From contig NZ_BGZJ01000001.1 in assembly GCF_003402575.1 (NCBI RefSeq), positions 310,001 through 374,000 of the forward strand: DNA of 64,000 bases, written 5' to 3'. Source of the DNA: Mesosutterella multiformis. GTDB lineage: Bacteria; Pseudomonadota; Gammaproteobacteria; Burkholderiales; Burkholderiaceae_F. Of the stretch, positions 41,606 to 49,772 are shown one piece after another. The notes under the pieces were generated by a model that saw nothing but the letters and a program-made list of their open reading frames with translations, was not told where the DNA came from and did no database searches. Every line of letters starts with the position of its first letter. The stretch's first letter is position 1. The translations under genes and the position numbers were made by a program.

Positions 41606-41971
41606 TCATAAAAGGAAATTTTTGATGGAATCCCTGATATTCCGGAGTTCCTCGACCACATTCGGGCTCACGGCGGCTCTGCCTTCAGTCGCCTGAGCGA
41701 CTGCTGTCTTCCGGTGCTTCAGATGCTTCTTCGCGCCGGCCAGCGTATAGCCCTGATCATAGAGGAGCGAGCGGATCTCACGCGCCGTGAGAATATCCTT
41801 CTTCTCATAGCGGCGGCGCGAACCGTGACGGCCCGGCGAAAGCTGCTTGAACTCATCCTCCCAGAACCGGAGAACCGAAGTCGCGACTCCGACCAGCTCA
41901 GCCGCTTCGCCGATCGTGAAAAAGCGTTTCTCCGGAATCGGCGGAAAAGCTCCGATTTCTTTCTCTGACAT
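41606..41971 (-). CDS. MerR-family transcriptional regulator
   Basis: A 121-residue protein with an N-terminal MerR-type winged helix (FFTIGEAAELVGVATSVLRF at residues 17-36, then the wing SRRRYEKKDI) and a short C-terminal helix instead of a long effector domain with metal-binding cysteines. Short MerR-like proteins of this kind are regularly encoded directly after ihfA and before tRNA-Pro in betaproteobacteria. A strong terminator lies between ihfA and this gene, so it must have its own promoter or depend on read-through. The signal it senses is unknown. Confidence 0.88.
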   Translation of the reverse strand: MSEKEIGAFPPIPEKRFFTIGEAAELVGVATSVLRFWEDEFKQLSPGRHGSRRRYEKKDILTAREIRSLLYDQGYTLAGAKKHLKHRKTAVAQATEGRAAVSPNVVEELRNIRDSIKNFLL

Positions 41972-42023
41972 GCCCTTTTCCTTCTCTAGCTGACCTTCCG
42001 ATTCTAACCGCTAAAAGGACGGG

Positions 42024-42065
42024 CTTAAAGAAAAGCGGCAGAACCGTTTTACCGGTTCTGCCGCT
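42024..42065 (-). terminator. Terminator after ihfA
   Basis: A perfect 13-base stem, AGCGGCAGAACCG / CGGTTCTGCCGCT, with a six-base loop and a T-rich tail on the minus strand. It ends the long thrS-to-ihfA gene string. Confidence 0.88.
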
Positions 42066-42092
42066 CTCAAACACTCGGATTACAAAGCGATT

Positions 42093-42437
42093 TTAATTCG
42101 CAGACTTCGCCGGGAAGCCGGCAAAGACTGCATCGCGGAGCTTAGCCGATGCGTGGAACGTAACGACACGGCGGGCCGTGATCGCGATTTCCTCACCCGT
42201 CTTCGGGTTGCGTCCGGGGCGCTGGGGCTTGTCGCGCAGCTGGAAGTTGCCGAAACCGGAAAGCTTCACGGGGCTGCCATGCTCCAGGCGGGAGCGAATC
42301 TCGTCGAAAAACACATCGACAAGCAGCTTCGCTTCGCGCTTCGAAAGACCCATCCGGTCAAACAGAATATCGACCAGATCGGCTTTCGTCATCGTCGTCC
42401 CGACGGTGGGGGAAAAATCATTCTCTTCAATAGCCAT
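42093..42437 (-). CDS. ihfA: Integration host factor alpha subunit
   Basis: A 114-residue HU/IHF-family DNA-bending protein. [20 protein letters not shown] (about residues 17-36) and the DNA-intercalating arm region [20 protein letters not shown] (about residues 71-90), with the Pro of the [10 protein letters not shown] motif, identify it; the position directly after pheT fixes it as the alpha subunit. IHF bends DNA at recombination sites, promoters and origins, and would also assist the island integrase nearby. The N-terminus is about 10 residues longer than in E. coli. Confidence 0.95.
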   Translation of the reverse strand: MAIEENDFSPTVGTTMTKADLVDILFDRMGLSKREAKLLVDVFFDEIRSRLEHGSPVKLSGFGNFQLRDKPQRPGRNPKTGEEIAITARRVVTFHASAKLRDAVFAGFPAKSAN

Positions 42438-42453
42438 TTCAAAGGTTACCTAA

Positions 42454-44865
42454 TTAAGCACGAAGTTTAATGCCAAGGGGTTCAAGTCCAGCGATCACCG
42501 CTTCAGTCGCGCCTTCGATCTGGGCTTCAGTCACAGCCTCTTCACCGAAGGACTCCAGCACGAGGCGGAAGGCCATCGACTTATCGGCGGAAGGCTGATT
42601 TTCCGGATGGTACACGTCGAAGAGACGGAAGTCGGTGAGACAGGCGAGTCTCACATCCGTTCTCCGGGCGGCGCGCACCGCGTCGAAGATCTGCTTCGAA
42701 GTCACAGAGGCCGGCACTGCGAGCGAAATATCGCGCAGCGACTTCTGGAACTTGGAAACGGGCTTATGCTCGGGGACCGGCACGCTGAGCAGCGGCTCTA
42801 CATCGATCTCGAACACCACAGGGCAGAGGGGGAGATCATACGCCTGCTGAAGCCTCGGGTGCAATTCGCCGATGAGACCGATCCGTTTTCCGTCAAGATA
42901 CACCCCGGCGCTGCGGCCCGGGTGAAGCGACGGGAAGACTTCCGGAACAAAATCAAGCGTGAGCGGGAAGGCGAGGCGTTCGAGGTCACCCTTCACATCG
43001 AAGAAGTCCACGCGGCGGGACTTGATGCCCCACTGCGGAGCGTCCGCGGTGCCGTAGGCGAGACCGGCGAGGTGCTCGGGCTGACGGACGCCCTTCACGG
43101 ACGTGTCAGAAGGCTCAATCGTCGGATCCTGGAAGAACACGCGGCCGAGCTCAAACACGCGCACACGGTCTTCCTTGCGGTTCAGGTTGTAGCGCAGAAT
43201 GTCGACAAGGCCGCCGATCAGCTGCGTACGCATCACGGAGAGCTGCGAGGCGATCGGGTTCAGCAGACGGATCGGGGCAGCTTCGCCGCCGAAATCCTTC
43301 TCCCACTTCTCTTCGACAAACGAGAAGTTCACGAGTTCCTGATAGCCGCGGCCGGCAAGCTTCAGACGCAGGTCATGCTGCGTGCGGCGATCCTCGCGGG
43401 ACGGCAGCATCACAGCGCGCTCAAGCGGCGGATTTTCCGGCAGCTTGTCGTAACCCCAGAGACGGGCCACTTCTTCCACGAGGTCCTCTTCGATTTCGAT
43501 ATCGAAGCGGTACGTGGGAGAGGTCACCGTGAAGAGGTCACCGTCACGCGTGTACTCAAACCCGAGACGCTTGAAGGCTTCTTCCATGAAGTCGGTCGGA
43601 ATGTCCACACCGACGAGCTTGCGGCAGCGTGCAGCGCGGAACTTCACGACGCGGCGCTCCGGGAGATCGGACTCAATGTCGCTCACCGGGCCGACGCGCG
43701 TGGTGTCGGTTCCGCAGATCGAGAGAACGAGCGCCGTGATGTACTCGAGATGCTCACGGGTCGTTCCATAGTCGACACCGCGCTCGAAACGGAACGAGGA
43801 GTCAGACGAGAAGTTGAGCTTACGGGCGCGGCCCTGGATCGCGGCCGGACGGAAGAACGCGGACTCGATGAAGAGGTTCACCGTGTCATCCGACACAGAG
43901 TCCGCCGAGCCGCCCATGATGCCGGCGATCGCCTGCGAACCGTTATCATCCGCGATCACGCCGTAGTACGGGGTCAGGTCAACGGTCTTGCCGTTCAGGA
44001 GCTCAATCTTCTCGCCTTTCTTCGCCCAGCGCGCCGTCACGGTGCCGGAGAGCTTATCGAGGTCAAAGAAGTGAGTCGGACGGCCGAGCTCGAGGAGCAC
44101 GTAATTCGAAATATCGACGAGAGCCGAAATCGGACGCTGACCGCAGCGCTCAAGCCGCTCCGCCATCCATTCAGGCGTCTTCGCCTTGGCGTTCAGCCCC
44201 GTGATCACGCGGCTCGTATAACGGGCGCAGAGGTCAGAGGCCTCAATCTTCACGGCATGAGCCGCGTCAGTCGTCACAGCGGCTTCATGGATTTCCGGGA
44301 GCTTCAGCTCAGCCCCCGTCACGGCGTGGACTTCACGCGCGATACCGGTGAGAGAAAGCGCGTCACCGCGGTTCGGCGTGACGTTCAGATCCACCACGAC
44401 GTCGTCGAGGTGAGCGTACTTGCGGATATCTTCGCCGATCGGGGCGTCTTCCGGCAGAAGCCAGAGACCGTCATGATCCTCGGACACGCCGAGCTCACGG
44501 GCCGAGCAGAGCATGCCGTTCGAGGGCACGCCGCGCAGCTTCGCCTTCTTGATCTTGAACCCGCCGGGGAGCTCAGCTCCCACCATCGCGCAGGGCACAC
44601 GCACCCCAGCTCGGACGTTCGGCGCGCCGCAGACGATCTGGATCAGTTCGCCAGTGCCGGCGTTCACCTGGCAGACATGCAGGTGATCGGAATTCTCATG
44701 GTCGCGGCATTCAACGACTTCAGCAATCACGACACCCGTGAAATCGGGGGCCGCCTTACGGGCTTCGTCCACTTCGAGGCCGTGCATCGTGAGCGCGTCC
44801 TGGAGCTCCTCGCTCGAAATCGCGGGATTCACATACGTACGAAGCCAGCTTTCAGAAAACAGCAT
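42454..44865 (-). CDS. pheT: Phenylalanyl-tRNA synthetase beta subunit
   Basis: An 803-residue subunit of the alpha2-beta2 enzyme. Domains in order: N-terminal, a tRNA-binding (EMAP-like) domain (about residues 40-150, HVCQVNAGTGELIQIVCGAP), B3/B4 editing domain (about 205-380), B5 domain (about 400-475), a class II-like core and the C-terminal ferredoxin-like anticodon-binding domain (about 705-800, FQKSLRDISLAVPASVTSKQ). It follows pheS by 12 bases. The length is that of the bacterial family. Confidence 0.97.
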   Translation of the reverse strand: MLFSESWLRTYVNPAISSEELQDALTMHGLEVDEARKAAPDFTGVVIAEVVECRDHENSDHLHVCQVNAGTGELIQIVCGAPNVRAGVRVPCAMVGAELPGGFKIKKAKLRGVPSNGMLCSARELGVSEDHDGLWLLPEDAPIGEDIRKYAHLDDVVVDLNVTPNRGDALSLTGIAREVHAVTGAELKLPEIHEAAVTTDAAHAVKIEASDLCARYTSRVITGLNAKAKTPEWMAERLERCGQRPISALVDISNYVLLELGRPTHFFDLDKLSGTVTARWAKKGEKIELLNGKTVDLTPYYGVIADDNGSQAIAGIMGGSADSVSDDTVNLFIESAFFRPAAIQGRARKLNFSSDSSFRFERGVDYGTTREHLEYITALVLSICGTDTTRVGPVSDIESDLPERRVVKFRAARCRKLVGVDIPTDFMEEAFKRLGFEYTRDGDLFTVTSPTYRFDIEIEEDLVEEVARLWGYDKLPENPPLERAVMLPSREDRRTQHDLRLKLAGRGYQELVNFSFVEEKWEKDFGGEAAPIRLLNPIASQLSVMRTQLIGGLVDILRYNLNRKEDRVRVFELGRVFFQDPTIEPSDTSVKGVRQPEHLAGLAYGTADAPQWGIKSRRVDFFDVKGDLERLAFPLTLDFVPEVFPSLHPGRSAGVYLDGKRIGLIGELHPRLQQAYDLPLCPVVFEIDVEPLLSVPVPEHKPVSKFQKSLRDISLAVPASVTSKQIFDAVRAARRTDVRLACLTDFRLFDVYHPENQPSADKSMAFRLVLESFGEEAVTEAQIEGATEAVIAGLEPLGIKLRA

Positions 44866-44877
44866 TTTTCTTCCCCA

Positions 44878-45897
44878 TTACTCGTTGAACTGGCGAAGGA
44901 ACCGGAGGTCGCCTTCAAAGAAGAGCCGCAGGTCGTCGATGCCGTAGCGCAGCATCGTGAGACGCTCAAGACCCGAGCCGAAAGCGAAGCCGCAGTACTG
45001 CTCGGGATCGAGCCCGTAGTTGCGGACCACGGTCGGGTGCACTTCGCCGGCGCCGGAAATCTCAAGCCACTTGCCCTTGCGGGAGCCGGTGGTGAACATC
45101 ATGTCCACTTCAACAGACGGCTCGGTGAACGGGAAGTAGCTCGGACGGAAGCGCACGATGAGGTCGTCGGTTTCGAAGAACCGGCGCAGGAACATGGAGT
45201 ACACGCCCTTCAGATCCGCGAAGCTGATGTTTTCGCCGAGCCACAGTCCTTCGACCTGATGGAACATCGGGGAGTGCGTGGCGTCGGAGTCAACGCGGTA
45301 GGTACGTCCCGGAGCAATCACCTTGATCGGCGGCTTGTGGGTGCGGGAGTAACGGACCTGCATCGGGGAGGTGTGCGGGCGCAGCGGCAGCAGCAGCCCC
45401 TTCTCATCCTTCATGTCGACGTAGAACGTATCCTGCATCGAGCGGGCCGGATGGTTGAGGGGGTTATTGAGCGCCGTGAACGTGTACCAGTCGTTCTCGA
45501 TTTCGGGGCCGGAGGCCACGTCGAAACCGATCGAACGGAAAATCTCTTCAATACGCATCCAGGTGCGGATCACGGGGTGGATGCCGCCGGCGGGAGACGT
45601 ACGTCCCGGCAGCGTCACATCGATCGCTTCCTCGGCAAGCTTCTTCTCGAGAGCGGCCTGCGCGAGCGCTTCGCGGCGGGCGTTCAGCGCCTCTTCCACA
45701 GCACGCTTCGCGGCATTGATCTCAGCACCGGCCGCCTTCCGCTGGTCGGCTGCGAGATCCCGCAGACCCTTCATCATTGTCGTGAGGGTGCCGGACTTCC
45801 CAAGGAATTTCGCCTTGGCATCTTCCAGCGCTGCAGGCTGCGTCGCTTCAGCGAAAGCCTGCCGGGCGGATTCAATCAGTTTGGATAAATCTTCCAT
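44878..45897 (-). CDS. pheS: Phenylalanyl-tRNA synthetase alpha subunit
   Basis: A 339-residue catalytic subunit of PheRS. The coiled-coil N-terminal arm (about residues 1-90) precedes the class II core with [14 protein letters not shown] (about 105-118), the motif 2 region [20 protein letters not shown] (about 207-226) and the motif 3 region [20 protein letters not shown] (about 300-319). It heads pheS-pheT-ihfA. A strong hairpin with a T run lies in the 170-base gap after rplT and may attenuate transcription into pheS. Confidence 0.97.
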   Translation of the reverse strand: MEDLSKLIESARQAFAEATQPAALEDAKAKFLGKSGTLTTMMKGLRDLAADQRKAAGAEINAAKRAVEEALNARREALAQAALEKKLAEEAIDVTLPGRTSPAGGIHPVIRTWMRIEEIFRSIGFDVASGPEIENDWYTFTALNNPLNHPARSMQDTFYVDMKDEKGLLLPLRPHTSPMQVRYSRTHKPPIKVIAPGRTYRVDSDATHSPMFHQVEGLWLGENISFADLKGVYSMFLRRFFETDDLIVRFRPSYFPFTEPSVEVDMMFTTGSRKGKWLEISGAGEVHPTVVRNYGLDPEQYCGFAFGSGLERLTMLRYGIDDLRLFFEGDLRFLRQFNE

Positions 45898-45970
45898 TTT
45901 TTGATTCCGATACGGAAAACGTGGGCAGCAGCGGTCTGCTTTCTTGCCCGCAATACAGAAGAAGATAACG

Positions 45971-46010
45971 AAAAAAGGGGCGGCCCGGTACTGCTGGCCC
46001 GCCCCTTTTA
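45971..46010 (-). terminator. Terminator or attenuator between rplT and pheS
   Basis: AAAAGGGGCGGGCC pairs with GGGCCGCCCCTTTT around an approximately 10-base loop, followed on the minus strand by six T. It lies 75 bases before the pheS start. In enterobacteria pheST is controlled by attenuation at such a site; no Phe-rich leader peptide was found here, so the mechanism is open. Confidence 0.75.
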
Positions 46011-46071
46011 AAGCTGGAGCACCTCAGCCGAGGCTTCAGCGCTCCTGTGCTTTGACAAGTGGATTCACCAA

Positions 46072-46428
46072 TTAAGCACGAGCTGCCTTGGCCTTTTCGA
46101 CCAGAGCAACAAAGCCTTCCTTGTCAAACACAGCCATATCAGCGAGCACCTTGCGATCAAGGAGGATGTTCGCCTTGTGAAGGCCGTTGATGAAGGCGCT
46201 GTAGGTCATTCCGTTCTGACGGGTAGCCGCATTGATACGGGCAATCCACAGACGGCGGAAGACGCGCTTCTTCGCACGGCGGTCACGATAGGCGTACTGG
46301 GCGCCGCGCATGACGGCTTCCTTGGCCACACGGAACACATTGTTGGCACGAAGGCTGTAGCCCTTCGACAGGGCGAGCAGCTTCTTATGACGGGCACGAG
46401 CGGTTACACCACGCTTAACTCGAGGCAT
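46072..46428 (-). CDS. rplT: 50S ribosomal protein bL20
   Basis: A 118-residue basic protein: [20 protein letters not shown] at the start, [17 protein letters not shown] near residue 50 and [20 protein letters not shown] near residue 85 are diagnostic. bL20 is needed early in 50S assembly and represses its own operon in many bacteria. It follows rpmI by about 20 bases in the infC-rpmI-rplT cluster. Confidence 0.97.
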   Translation of the reverse strand: MPRVKRGVTARARHKKLLALSKGYSLRANNVFRVAKEAVMRGAQYAYRDRRAKKRVFRRLWIARINAATRQNGMTYSAFINGLHKANILLDRKVLADMAVFDKEGFVALVEKAKAARA

Positions 46429-46449
46429 CTTTTTATTCTCCTATCCAGA

Positions 46450-46650
46450 TCAGGAAGCGATGGCAAGCATGCGCTTGACGTTGAGCTCATTGCACTTCGC
46501 AACCGTCACCATGCCGCGCAGGTGACGCTTGTTCTTGGTCGTGCGATGGGACAGGATGTGACGCTTGGTCGAGTGGCCAAACTTGATGGAACCGCCGGAG
46601 CGCACTTTAAAGCGCTTGGCAGCAGCCCGCTTGGTTTTCATCTTCGGCAT
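46450..46650 (-). CDS. rpmI: 50S ribosomal protein bL35
   Basis: A 66-residue basic protein beginning [20 protein letters not shown] and containing [17 protein letters not shown], the bL35 signature. It lies between infC and rplT. The 190-base leader before it contains a long hairpin (46739-46773) that may be an autoregulatory site for bL20. Confidence 0.97.
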   Translation of the reverse strand: MPKMKTKRAAAKRFKVRSGGSIKFGHSTKRHILSHRTTKNKRHLRGMVTVAKCNELNVKRMLAIAS

Positions 46651-46738
46651 TTGCCGTTTCCTCTTTATTGATGACTCAAAGGCGCCTTCCGGAAAAAGTT
46701 TGGATGGTCTTGAACTGCCCTTGAATCACTTCTTCTAA

Positions 46739-46773
46739 CTCCGACACTTCCCGGGTTGGGAGAAGTTTCGGAG
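46739..46773 (-). promoter_or_regulatory. Long hairpin in the rpmI-rplT leader
   Basis: CTCCGA-AACTTC pairs with GAAGTG-TCGGAG on the minus strand with a mismatch, within the infC-rpmI gap. A second 10-pair hairpin right after infC is at 46798-46825. bL20 repression sites lie in such leaders in other bacteria; here this is inferred from position. Confidence 0.35.
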
Positions 46774-46839
46774 GTACTGCAAAACTGGTCAGAAATGCCG
46801 GAGGAGAGAAACGCATCTCCCCCGGACGATTTCGTCTGA

Positions 46840-47385
46840 TTACTTCTTGCGCTTCGGCCCGAGCACCATGATCATCTGGCGCCCTTCGAGCTTCGGATTC
46901 TGCTCAACCTGAGCGATATCACCCAGCTCGGTCTTCACGCGGTCCATAAGTTCCACGCCGAATTCCTGATGGGCCATTTCGCGGCCGCGATAGCGGAGCG
47001 TAATTTTAGCCTTATCTCCGCCTTCAAGGAAGCGGCGGACAGCACGGATCTTCGTCTGAAAATCGTTTTCGTCGGTCGCGGGGCGGAACTTCACTTCCTT
47101 CACCTGCGTGACCTTCTGCTTGGCCTTGGCTTCCTGAGCGCGCTTCTGTTCCTGGTACTTGAACTTGCCGTAGTCAATCAGCTTGCAAACCGGCGGACGC
47201 GCCTTCGGCGCGACTTCGACCAGATCCACGCCGAGCTCTTCAGCCTTGTGAAGAGCGTCGTACGTGTTCATGATGACGCTGGTTCCGTCCGGCATCGTGA
47301 CTCGGACCTCGGGGACCCGGATTTCACGATTCAGACGATGACGATTTTCCTCTTTTGCAGGGTTATCCCTACTATTTGTTATCAC
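46840..47385 (-). CDS. infC: Translation initiation factor IF-3
   Basis: A 181-residue two-domain protein: the N-terminal domain [19 protein letters not shown], a Lys-rich linker ([15 protein letters not shown]) and the C-terminal domain with [20 protein letters not shown]. It binds the 30S subunit and checks start codons. The gene starts with GTG (47385), overlapping the thrS stop as GTGA, with GAGG seven bases upstream. infC genes in many bacteria use unusual starts for self-control (AUU in E. coli); here GTG is what can be supported. Confidence 0.95.
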   Translation of the reverse strand: MITNSRDNPAKEENRHRLNREIRVPEVRVTMPDGTSVIMNTYDALHKAEELGVDLVEVAPKARPPVCKLIDYGKFKYQEQKRAQEAKAKQKVTQVKEVKFRPATDENDFQTKIRAVRRFLEGGDKAKITLRYRGREMAHQEFGVELMDRVKTELGDIAQVEQNPKLEGRQMIMVLGPKRKK

Positions 47386-49307
47386 TTATTAACCTCAATG
47401 TTGGTGTGATCGGCGACCTGAGCCGCGAGCAGCGCAGCAAAGTCGTCAAAACTCATAGCACCGATATTCCGGCCGCCGCGCTCACGGACAGCCACTGTAC
47501 CTGCCTGCTTTTCCTTCTCACCCACAACCAGGATGTAAGGAACTTTCGTCAGACTAAGTTCGCGAATTTTATAGTTGATTTTCTCACTGCGCAAATCCTC
47601 TTCTACTCGATAACCCGCATTGAAGAGTTTCTGATAAACCTCGTGAGCGTAGTCTGCCTGGGAATCCGTAATGGAGGCAACCGCTACCTGAGTCGGTGCG
47701 AGCCACGGCGGAAGGGCTCCGGCGTAGTTCTCAAGCAGCATACCAATCCAGCGTTCCAGAGAACCGAGGATAGCACGATGGAGCATAACCGGGACCTTTC
47801 TCTGGTCATCGGCATCAACATATTCCGCTCCGAGACGGCCCGGCATCTGGAAGTCAACCTGAACCGTACCGCACTGCCAGCTGCGGCCGAGGCAGTCACG
47901 GAGGTGGTACTCAACCTTCGGGCCGTAGAAAGCGCCTTCACCCGGCAGCACCTTGTACTTCACACCGGCGCGGTCGAGAGCGATCATCAGATCCTTCTCA
48001 GCCTTGTCCCAGGTCGCGTCGTCACCGATACGCATTTCAGGACGCGTCGCGACGAAGTACTCAATATCGTCGAATCCGAAGTCCTTGTAGACCTTCTTCA
48101 CGATCGCGGTGAAATTCACGCATTCGTCGAGAATCTGATCTTCCGTGCAGAAGATGTGGCCGTCGTCCTGCGTGAAACCGCGGACGCGCATCAGGCCGTG
48201 CAGAGAGCCGGACGGCTCGTTGCGGTGGCACTGACCGAATTCACCGTAGCGGATCGGCAGATCGCGGTAAGAGCGGAGCGCGCTCTTGAAGATCTGGATG
48301 TGGCCCGGGCAGTTCATCGGCTTCAGAGCGTAGATGCGGTTCTCAGACTCCGTCGTGAACATGTTGGAGCGGTACTTCGCCCAGTGGCCGGACTTCTCCC
48401 AGAGGGAGCGGTCGAGAAGCTGCGGAGCCTTCACTTCCTGGTAGCCGTTGTCGCGGTAGATGCGGCGCATGTACTGCTCGATCACCTGCCAGAGGGCCCA
48501 GCCCTTCGCGTGCCAGAAAATCATGCCCGGGGCTTCTTCCTGGAGGTGGAAGAGGTCCATGTCCTTGCCAAGCTTGCGGTGGTCGCGGCGGGCGGCCTCT
48601 TCGAGCATGTGCAGATAAGCCTTCAGCTCATCCTTCGTCGCGAACGCGGTGCCGTAGATACGCTGCAGCATCTCATTCTTCGAGTCGCCGCGCCAGTAAG
48701 CGCCGGCCACCTTCATCAGCTTATGCACCTTCAGCACACCGGTGCTCGGCACGTGAGGCCCGCGGCACAGATCCGTGAAGTCGCCCTGCGTGTAGAGCGT
48801 GATCTTCTGGTCTTCCGGAATCGCCTTCACGAGTTCGACCTTATAGTGCTCGCCGAGCTTATCGAAGAAGGAGATCGCCTCGTCGCGCGTCACTTCGCGG
48901 TGCGTGATCGGGAGGTTCTCCGCCACGATCTCGTCCATGCGCTTTTCGATCTTCGCGAGGTCTTCTTCCGAGAAGGGCTTCTTGCAGGAGAAGTCGTAGT
49001 AGAAACCGTTTTCGATCGACGGTCCGATCGTCACTTCGGCTTCCGGATAGAGCTGCTTCACTGCCTGAGCCATCAGGTGAGCGGTGGAGTGGCGAATGAT
49101 GTCAAGACCTTCCTCATCCTTACCGGTGATGATCGCGACAGAGGCGTCGTGATCCACGGTCTCGGAGAGATCCACAAGCTTTCCGTCCACGCGGCCGGCA
49201 AGCGCCGCACGGGCGAGTCCGGCACCGATCGAAGCGGCAATCTGCGCCACTGTCACGGGGCCTTCAAACTCGCGCTTTGAACCATCCGGCAAAGTAATTT
49301 CCAACAT
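47382..49307 (-). CDS. thrS: Threonyl-tRNA synthetase
   Basis: A 641-residue class II synthetase with N-terminal TGS domain ([20 protein letters not shown]), the editing domain with [16 protein letters not shown] (about residues 73-88) and [10 protein letters not shown], the catalytic core with [21 protein letters not shown] and [14 protein letters not shown], and the C-terminal anticodon domain (about 535-641). ATG 49307 is chosen because GGGAG precedes it and the protein then begins as the family does. infC overlaps its stop. Confidence 0.97.
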   Translation of the reverse strand: MLEITLPDGSKREFEGPVTVAQIAASIGAGLARAALAGRVDGKLVDLSETVDHDASVAIITGKDEEGLDIIRHSTAHLMAQAVKQLYPEAEVTIGPSIENGFYYDFSCKKPFSEEDLAKIEKRMDEIVAENLPITHREVTRDEAISFFDKLGEHYKVELVKAIPEDQKITLYTQGDFTDLCRGPHVPSTGVLKVHKLMKVAGAYWRGDSKNEMLQRIYGTAFATKDELKAYLHMLEEAARRDHRKLGKDMDLFHLQEEAPGMIFWHAKGWALWQVIEQYMRRIYRDNGYQEVKAPQLLDRSLWEKSGHWAKYRSNMFTTESENRIYALKPMNCPGHIQIFKSALRSYRDLPIRYGEFGQCHRNEPSGSLHGLMRVRGFTQDDGHIFCTEDQILDECVNFTAIVKKVYKDFGFDDIEYFVATRPEMRIGDDATWDKAEKDLMIALDRAGVKYKVLPGEGAFYGPKVEYHLRDCLGRSWQCGTVQVDFQMPGRLGAEYVDADDQRKVPVMLHRAILGSLERWIGMLLENYAGALPPWLAPTQVAVASITDSQADYAHEVYQKLFNAGYRVEEDLRSEKINYKIRELSLTKVPYILVVGEKEKQAGTVAVRERGGRNIGAMSFDDFAALLAAQVADHTNIEVNK

Positions 49308-49374
49308 TTGACACTCCCTTTTCAACCCCTTCAGACAGGGACTTCTCTTTCAAAAGATTTCTTGCCCAGACTGT

Positions 49375-49417
49375 TTGCCGCCTGAAGAGCGGCAACTCTG
49401 ACCGCCCGTCAGGCGGT
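49375..49417 (-). promoter_or_regulatory. Tandem hairpins in the thrS leader
   Basis: Two back-to-back hairpins with 7 and 6 base pairs (loops TCTTCAG and TGACG on the minus strand) lie 70-110 bases before thrS. E. coli ThrRS binds a tRNA-like leader to repress its own translation; a comparable role here is possible but the loops do not clearly mimic the threonine anticodon. Confidence 0.35.
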
Positions 49418-49486
49418 TCTGCCGGCCGGTCCGCCCAGGTAAAGGATATCGGCCGCCGGCTCGGGCTGCAAAGAATAAAAAAAAGT

Positions 49487-49516
49487 GCGGCCCGAGCCGC
49501 ACTTTCTTTTTTAAAG
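49487..49516 (-). terminator. Terminator downstream of tRNA-Val
   Basis: AAAGTGCGGC pairs perfectly with GCCGCACTTT around a four-base loop, with T-rich tails on both strands. It lies between tRNA-Val and thrS. Confidence 0.85.
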
Positions 49517-49617
49517 CAACAGAACTGCTGTGTGACTCACCATCGGTTTTAGATGATGGTCAGTGTAGTTCGATTCATCAGAGAAAAATCTAACAACACA
49601 GCACTCCCAGAAAAATT

Positions 49618-49694
49618 TGGTAGGCACGATTGGACTCGAACCAACGACCCCCACCATGTCAAGGTGATGCTCTAACCAGCTGAGCTACGTGCCT
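49618..49694 (-). tRNA. tRNA-Val(GAC)
   Basis: A 77-base gene with encoded CCA on the minus strand. The acceptor stem AGGCACG pairs with CGTGCCT, the anticodon stem TCACC/GGTGG (one G-U pair) holds the loop TTGACAT, giving anticodon GAC for GUC/GUU, and the T-arm contains GGTTCGAGTCC. Confidence 0.97.
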
Positions 49695-49739
49695 GAGAGA
49701 ATTAGAATTCTACGGATCCAAAATAAAAAAGCAAGAGTT

Positions 49740-49770
49740 CCCCCTAAAAATATTTTATTTTAGGGGTTTT
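49740..49770 (-). terminator. Hairpin after relA
   Basis: CCCCTAAAA pairs with TTTTTAGGGG around an AT-rich loop immediately after the relA stop codon. No T run follows on the minus strand, so termination strength is uncertain. Confidence 0.5.
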
Positions 49771-49772
49771 CA

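Larger units (their letters stand above)
49308..49617. other. thrS leader and tRNA-Val downstream region
   Basis: No gene. Two perfect hairpins lie in the thrS leader, TTGCCGC/GCGGCAA (49375-49395) and ACCGCC/GGCGGT (49401-49417). Upstream of these is the strong terminator hairpin (49487-49516), which probably ends the tRNA-Val transcript. A further AT-rich stretch with no clear structure lies between 49520 and 49617. Confidence 0.6.

Noticed and set aside
42607-45888. A very long open frame on the plus strand (over 1000 codons)
   Set aside because: It is exactly antisense to pheT and pheS, which have full family motifs; high GC content at third positions creates such antisense frames. No family motif is seen in it.
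47355-49280. Long plus-strand open frame opposite thrS
   Set aside because: Antisense shadow of thrS with no motif or ribosome-binding site.
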